This document shows positions 57,541 to 64,000 of a stretch of 64,000 bases of DNA, piece after piece. The number at the start of each line of letters is the position of its first letter. The stretch's first letter is position 1. The stretch covers positions 496,001-560,000 of the forward strand of contig BLAL01000182.1 in NCBI GenBank assembly GCA_015698045.1, given 5' to 3'. Below the pieces are notes generated by a model. The model saw nothing but the letters and a program-made list of their open reading frames with translations, made no database searches and was not told where the DNA came from. A program made the position numbers and the translations under genes. Source of the DNA: Rhizophagus clarus. Lineage: Eukaryota; Glomeromycota; Glomeromycetes; Glomerales; Glomeraceae.

Positions 57541-58083
57541 TCAGCAGAGATAAGAAAGAATCATCATAGAAATAATTGATAATCCAATAGTTGTAAGAGA
57601 GTTTGATAATAATATGGATGATGAGCTCGTTGGAGAAGTGGAATTATTTCCTTGAACGTTTATTACGTCACCTTGAGCGTTAATAGTTGTGGGATCAAAC
57701 CCTGGAATTGTACCTGTTATATCTTGAATGACAAATCTTCTAGACCAAACTTCAACGGTACCAGAGGTGAATTTATAAAAATAATATCTTCCAGGTGGTC
57801 CTAAGTTGGGTGAGATATTATAATTTACTTTACCAATTGTTGGAGAAACTGTACCCAAATCCATAATTTGAATTTGATTATTATTAGGTCCTGTCATTAA
57901 TTTAATATCAATACTTTGTAATTGAGTTAACTTTGGTGTTGTTCCGTCTTCTACCCATCTTAATTCACATGGTTTTTTTGACGAACATATTGAGGTAGTA
58001 TTCACTATAGGTAAAATATTTGCTTCTATTACAACGGAGAAGAGTAAAAGGCACAATACTAAGGAGAATAGAGATTGCTTCAT
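57541..58083 (-). CDS. small GPI-anchored Kre9/Knh1-like cell-wall protein
   Basis: Single-exon frame of 180 residues. The N-terminal signal peptide (MKQSLFSLVLCLLLFSVVIEA) is cleaved near residue 21. The middle (about 25-125) fits the Ser-Thr-rich GPI-anchored membrane family (PF10342, Kre9/Knh1 N-terminal type): CELRWVEDGTTPKL, then a variable-strand segment, then LGPPGRYYFYKFTSG and WSRRFVIQDITG. A short Asn/Ser/Thr-rich stem (NVQGNNSTSPTSSSS) with N-glycosylation sites precedes a C-terminal hydrophobic tail (SLTTIGLSIISMMILSYLC), the GPI-attachment signal. Such proteins sit on the plasma membrane or in the wall and in yeast relate to beta-1,6-glucan assembly. The role here is inferred only from family. 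The start is the sole upstream ATG, just after a long homopolymer run. Confidence 0.85.
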   Translation of the reverse strand: MKQSLFSLVLCLLLFSVVIEANILPIVNTTSICSSKKPCELRWVEDGTTPKLTQLQSIDIKLMTGPNNNQIQIMDLGTVSPTIGKVNYNISPNLGPPGRYYFYKFTSGTVEVWSRRFVIQDITGTIPGFDPTTINAQGDVINVQGNNSTSPTSSSSILLSNSLTTIGLSIISMMILSYLC

Positions 58084-60045
58084 TTTTTTTTTTTTGTTCT
58101 AAAAAAAAAAAAAAGAAAAAAGTTGGATAATAAGCCGTAAGTAAAGAATGATTATATTCGCTATCTAAGCGATCGTACACCTTTCAATGAGTGAGTGAGA
58201 AGGTGATTAAAGGGTGGCTTAAATGAAAGTTTAAGTGGTAGTAATGTACGAGGGAAGAGTGAAATGTAAAAGAGCAAAATAATTGCAAATTCTACAGGTG
58301 TTTATATAGGCATACGTTCATCTTCGTCTTAATTATTTGTAATCCAAACAGAGGCAAATATTTTCCTTAATGAGAATTTTTAAATTTGTTTACCACTTGA
58401 GGAACAAAAAATATATTTCATCTTCATTTTTTGATTTTCCGTCAAGAATTTTCTAATTGCCATTGAAGACACAAAAAGTCGGAATTAAGCGATCTTCATA
58501 TAACACGCTTAAAAAAAATTATCATAAAAGGAAATGATAATACAAAATGACACAAGATTAATTATTTTCTTCTACTAAGCAGTTAAATTATTGAATTGTG
58601 TACAAATTTCACAAATTTAGTGTAACTGAAAAAAACAATAATTTAGTTCGCAAAAGGTAGAAAATTCTATTAAAAAGTAATTGGATTTTGTAATGGATAA
58701 AGAAAATCCTTATCCTTTTGTGTTATGTACTGTATAAAAGAGGGTCGAATTACACGAATGACACTAAATATGCATAAACTAATCGGAAAATACTATTCTT
58801 TAATTTGTTTAGAATTACTAAATAAAGTAAATATAAACGGAATTTACATTATTGGGGATTTTTTATGACCGGAATGAAATTATCAATTATTATTTAAACA
58901 TGTGATCATTAATTGCTATAATTTCTTAGTTGTCTAGTTAACGAAATAGGTTTGATAATCATTAAATGCATGAGAATCTTTCATTGATCGAACTAAAGAT
59001 TCAAATTTTAGTAAAATTTTGAAATTTACATTTTTAGTATTAAACCTATTATTAATAACCGATTGCATGTCATAAATTATATCACGCCATGACGCAGCAG
59101 CGTCTATAATAAACCAATTAAATTAAACTCTAAGTTAAGTCTAAGCTAAATATAGTCTAAATAATTTTTCTATAATATTTGAATCGAATTGGTCGTTTCT
59201 TGACTTAATGAATAAAAAAAGAATTCACTAATATCGAATCATATAAATTTGATCGGTTTGTTAGAACGATTTCAAACGTTTATTTATAGTATCGTACACC
59301 AAAAAAATTAAATTTTCTTTTAAAATGACCTCCGGGATAAGGAAATGTATCTAATTGAATAAACATATGACTAAAGAACATTATTAGTTTTGTTACCGAA
59401 TTAGTCTATAAATTTAAAATTAAGTTGTTTCACAAATTTATAAATTGTTTATTTTCAATTTAAAAAACATTCCCCTTTTTTTGTTTTTTTTCCCGATAAT
59501 TTTTTTTTACGTTTTTTTCGTTTTATTAAAAAATAAAATAAAATAAAATATAAAGTTTTTGCTTTGATAAACAAAAAAACCCATAATTATATAATATATT
59601 TGCCTAGATTTTTGATTCATTAATTATTTGGTAATAAACCATACAACTAACTACCTTCCCGCCCCCTTAAAAATATTTTCAACCATAGAAAAGAGAAAAT
59701 TTTTTAGGAAACAATCTCTTCGTTACAAACCATTTCCTTAGTAAAAATACCCTTATTACTTTCTTTTATATATCAAAGTATCAAAGTAATTTTTGTTTTT
59801 ATATTTTATTTTATTTTTTCTCGCTGAATACCGTTAAAATTCAATAGTTAGAATTATTTAACTTTAAATTCATTCTTTAATGAATTTTTTTTACTGATTT
59901 CATTTAATCTTGTTTCATCCCATCTCGTCTCATTTTCACTTTCATTTCCATTTTCATTTTTCAATTAATTTCATCCTCATCTCATCCCTCATCCAATCTC
60001 ATCCATTCCATCCTATTCCATTCATTCCATCAAAACTTTCATAAA
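58084..60045. promoter_or_regulatory. divergent intergenic region between GPI-protein and DENN genes
   Basis: About 1.96 kb separating two outward-facing genes, so it must hold both promoters. The last 170 bp before the DENN start are a CATC/CATT-rich pyrimidine tract (CATCCCATCTCGTCTCATTT type). The side next to the GPI gene has paired homopolymer runs at 58085-58120. No gene, RNA or transposon end found. Confidence 0.5.
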
Positions 60046-63000
60046 ATGCTAAAGAGAAAAACCATTGATAAAAGATTTGTTGATTATGTGTTTTTAGCAG
60101 GATTACCGCCGAATTTTCAAATTAATCCCAAAGAACAAAAATCAATAAATCAATTATCATCATCTAATCATGAAAATGAAAAATTAATCATCAAAGAAGA
60201 ACAGTCAAATGAATCTAATGGTAAAGATGATGTTACACTACAAGATGACTCTACAGATGACTCTACAGAAGAAGGGATCAAAAATTTAAATCTAAAAGAA
60301 AACGATACTACGAAAACAAATGATGATGATACCATAACGAGTGATGTTGATAAAACATCATCAACTGACGTGAAAAGTACTCCAGTACAATCAGATGTTA
60401 CATCAGATACGACAATATCTGCTCCTGATGATAATGACAACAAAACGTCTGATATATTTAATGCATCAAAAAAATTATTTGAGAGATATAGTAAGGAGTT
60501 AGTAATAAATGATGATGAAAGTAAAATATTTGATTCATTATTTGAGAGTATTAGAATAAATATATTAAAATTTGATCAAGAACGTGATGAATTTTTAAAA
60601 TCAATGGGAAAAGAAATAAAAAAAATAAAGGTTCCTAGTTTTACGGCTAGAAAAAGTTTTAATGTAGATCTTAAGAATAACGATGAAACTCGTGAAAGTG
60701 AATGTGGTTCGGTTACAAGTACTGAAATTAAGGATTTTGATGATGAATTATTAGAAACAGATTCTATATTAAATTTTTCAAATAATGATATTAAAGAAAA
60801 ATCATGTGACGTCAGAAGTTCGTATCAGAATGTAGTACCACAACAACCATCATCAAAACAAAATGTTGTTGATTCTGGTAATTTATTACATCCTTTAAAA
60901 CAAAAATTTTCGCCAAAATTATTATCTAGGTATCCAAAGGATGATTATCCAAAAGAAGGAACCTTTCCTGCATATGTTCCAATGGTGATTTTCTTTCTTT
61001 ATATACGTTTCTTATATGCATGTGTGCCACGATCTTATAATTAATTTTTTTTTTTTATTTTTAATAGTTTTGTTTTCCTAATGACATAATGATAAGAGAA
61101 TCAGACACATGTCCTGCAGCAACTTTCCATGGTTTTGTATCCTTTTATGAAAAACAAAGTTATTTTAAAGATTATTTATTGTAGAGTATTAGCTTTAACT
61201 TAATGAACGCTATTAGGTGATGACACAGGAAGATGGGTCACAGCGATATGGAGTATGTTTAACTACATTTGAACCAATACCAGACGATTTGTTTGAGGAA
61301 TTAAATGAACAACAAAAAATCTGGAGAGAAGCCAACATGGTAAGTAAATTTATTTACAATGTTATCAAATAGAAAAACTTTTAATCTTGACTCTTTTCAC
61401 TTCCTCTATAAGTCTCATAGTGAAATAGAATATGCAGAAAGTTTAAATGAAAAGATAAGGGTCGAAAGAAGAAGAATAGAAACGGCAAGAGCAAAAATAG
61501 TATTACAAGGACATATTAGCAGTAAAGAATTAGAAGAAATCGAAAAAGAAAAAGCTGATGCAAAAGAAAAATTGGCATTATATAATGAACTATTACAACC
61601 TATTAAATTAGGGGTGTTAGATAAAAGTAATTTATGGATACCAAAATGTATTGGTATAATAAGTCATTTAGCATGGCATGATATATTAAAAGATTGGTTG
61701 TGTGCTATTGCAATACCAATGATTGAAGGACTTAAAGAAAGAAATGTCCCAATTAAATCTCTGGTTCCTCTTGAAAGGTGAGTGGGTATTTTCATACGGA
61801 AAGGACAAAGTGAAGGACAAAGTGTGAATAATTTTTTTTTTATAGGTACATAGTGAACCTTGTGCATGAGATACCATTACCACCACCTGGAAAATTGCAA
61901 GTGGCAATATCGGTTAATGATATGACACTCTTTTGTGCAAGGCCTGCACTTAATCAGATGCCAATAATGAAGGATGTAAGTAGTAGTAGCTTTAATTTGG
62001 TACATAATTTATTCTTTAATAATCACTAATCTATATATATATATATATATATATATATTTGGAATAGTTTTCATTATATCCATTATTTAGGAGTCTTTCA
62101 ATTAAGAATATTGTAACATTATTTGAGGTTGCATTAGCGGAAGGAAAAATACTGATAATATCATCATATCCAGATATGTTATATCAAGTAGCACACAGTA
62201 TAACATATTTAATTTATCCATTATATTGGCAAGGTGTATTTATTCCCGTATTACCTGCTAGATTAATGGCATGTTTACAAGCACCAGTACCATATATTAT
62301 GGGAATAGAAAGGCAATATAAGGGTATCGATTTATTACCTGAAGATGTAAGTAATTACGGAATTGGTTAAACGGAATGTAAAAATGCGTTTTAATTCATT
62401 AACTTTTTTTCTTTTTTTCTTTCTTTTTACTATATTTATAGGCTTGTATAATTGATGTTGATAAAGATACGATATTAATGGCCAAGTTACCAATACAAAT
62501 ACCATCTAAACAAAGAAAGAAATTGATCCAATCACTGGAAACATATTCACCGATGCATACACGATATGATGTACCATATGGGGTGCCTACATTTATACAA
62601 CGAGCGTATCCAAACGGTAGATTTACTCCAATGAGTAATAAATCAAAATTGTATGATAAAACAGCAGGAGATAGGATATGTTCGGTAATAGGAACGCCAT
62701 CTAGAGCAATACCGTTAGCCTTGTCAATGTCTAATTCATTTGATCCCGAAAATGGATTAATGAGAACAAACAGTAATGGAGAAATTGACCAAGTATTACA
62801 TTTAGCTCCTATATATGACACTTTTGATAACGATAATTTGAGTCATAATAGTAATGATAGTAGTTCAAGTAATGTTAGCGATTTGTTTGGCAATAATAAT
62901 AACATAGGGTTATCTAATAGTGGCATTAAGACACATAAGGTTGTGAGATCAAGTGTTTCTATGAGTAATATAAAATTAGGTAATAATGATAATTCGGCGC

Positions 63001-64000
63001 ACCCCATACAAAGGAGATTTTCCAATTTTGTTCCTCCTTCTTTCTCTTCTAATAAAGTTGATTTAAAAAGTTTGGACAAATTTGGTAAAAAAACAAAGCA
63101 AAGACTTAGTACTATTACTGGAGGTGCAAGAAAGTCCATAATGGTAAGTTGTCATTGTTTACTTAATATAATGGCTCAGATAATTCAAGCATGCCTCTTT
63201 TTTTTTACAAAATACTAACTGTTTCTTTGCAATTTTTTCGATAAAAAACAGACGTTTAAAAACAAAGCATTAACAAAAAATCGGTTCTCAATAATTGTAC
63301 GAGACTCACCATCAAATTTTGTTAATGATAACTCGATGATAAGTCCACCAACATCGCCTGGTTCAACCAATTATTCTGAATCATTATTTGATGATTTGTC
63401 AAGCATATCTTATTCAAACAAGTCATTACTATCCAAAGTTGGATCTGAAAAAAATTATACACAAAAAGAAGGTCATTTGATGGTATTGTTACCTTCTGAT
63501 ATTGAAGCATATGGACAAAAAAGTGGCATTAATACTTGGATGATGGAAGGTTTGGCTTGTGGTATATGTAGAAATAGTCTTGGTATTAATCCTGTATATA
63601 AATGTGAAGGATGTTCAGTTATGATACATGATGAATGTTTAAATGATGTGGTTTATCCTTGTATACCCGCCTGTTTTGATGAATCAAAGGTATCAGAAGC
63701 ATTCTTAAGAGTATTTGCTTCATTATTAAGAAATTATCGTTATTTTCTTGTAAATAATGATACAACAAGTTGTGATACTATTCATGAAAATGAATTTGAT
63801 ACTGTTGAAGATGTTAATGAATCATTTAAAAGAGACTTGTTCTTAAAAACTTTTGATAAGGATGAAAAGGTAATTTGAAAGTGAGAAAGATTACTCATTT
63901 ATTATTTATTAGGCAACTATTAACAAATTGTGGTACTTTCTTTTTAGGAATTCGTATCTAATTTGGTAGATTCTCAATCATTTTCACAATTTATTACTGA
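60046..64000 (+). CDS. DENN-domain protein (Rab-GEF type) with C1-like zinc finger, 3' truncated by window
   Basis: Exons 60046-60984, 61068-61136, 61217-61339, 61413-61777, 61846-61975, 62068-62346, 62442-63143, 63252-63869 and 63948 to beyond 64000; all introns are GT...AG, 68-108 bp. At least 1092 residues. The uDENN starts at once (FVDYVFLAGLPP), is split by about 270 Asp/Ser/Thr-rich residues, and resumes YPKEGTFPAYVPM-FCFPNDI. The cDENN follows (VNLVHEIPLPPPG, then LISSYPDMLYQVAHSI..., LYWQGVFIPVLP, PYIMGIERQY). A Ser/Asn-rich region leads to a C1-like finger: Cys972, Cys975, Cys987, Cys990, His995, Cys998, Cys1006 (C-x2-C-x11-C-x2-C-x4-H-x2-C-x7-C). The usual first His of C1 is missing. 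The last exon begins a dDENN (EFVSNLVDSQSFSQFI). DENN proteins exchange GDP for GTP on Rab GTPases in membrane traffic. Confidence 0.9.

Noticed and set aside
57965..58180. 71-codon frame overlapping the GPI-protein start
   Set aside because: Different frame from the signal-peptide-bearing protein and includes a translated homopolymer run.
1..64000. tRNA, rRNA or snRNA genes
   Set aside because: I looked for T-loop (GTTCRANYC) motifs, 5S-like boxes and U6/U1-like sequences by eye on both strands and found none that support a complete structure; a covariance-model scan would be needed to exclude them.

Overview
The window is eukaryotic nuclear DNA: extremely AT-rich, full of homopolymer runs, with short spliceosomal introns (about 65-115 bp, GT...AG) and intergenic space saturated with small DNA transposons and minisatellites. 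A BTB-BACK-TLDc gene pair, a RapGAP gene, a DENN gene, and a Crypton-type (DUF3504-like) recombinase relic together suggest an arbuscular mycorrhizal fungus (Glomeromycotina, Rhizophagus-like). That assignment is inference from content, not a database match.

Layout. 1-14.6 kb: mostly non-coding and A/T-tract rich. It holds one tiny convincing gene, a serine palmitoyltransferase small subunit (9256-9568), a hAT-type MITE with a perfect 8-bp target duplication (12258-12494) and a palindromic element. 14.6-21.9 kb is a gene island: a RapGAP protein with a poly-Ser tract and ankyrin-like segments (+), then two tail-to-tail BTB-BACK-TLDc genes (+ and -). 22.6-57 kb is a repeat jungle of nested non-autonomous hAT-type elements, a Harbinger-like and a pogo-like MITE, foldback elements, a Crypton-type recombinase relic and at least eight minisatellite arrays. 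57.5-64 kb returns to genes: a small GPI-anchored Kre9/Knh1-like wall protein (-) and, divergently, a nine-exon DENN-domain Rab-GEF gene (+) that runs off the window.

Two old copies of one TIR element lie in inverted orientation (22581-24785 and 33320-39118). Each serves as the empty-site control for insertions in the other, so the order of insertions can be read from the sequence: a 747-bp hAT MITE and a 184-bp Harbinger-like MITE entered copy 1. A 4.7-kb element entered copy 2 and was then hit by a 3.26-kb hAT element whose internal array received a further 671-bp insert.

The most unusual object is in the 3.6-kb TIR element at 45518-49140, which split an older, stop-riddled gene. On its minus strand it carries a regular array of exon-intron cassettes. 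The ten 3'-most cassettes (exons of 30-40 nt, a 119-nt last exon, introns of 66-85 nt) splice in silico into one 144-codon reading frame with a single internal TGA, even though individual exon lengths change phase. This looks like a micro-exon gene grown by cassette duplication. Other arrays in the window show the same T-rich-AG / GTAAG architecture in decayed or non-symmetric form.
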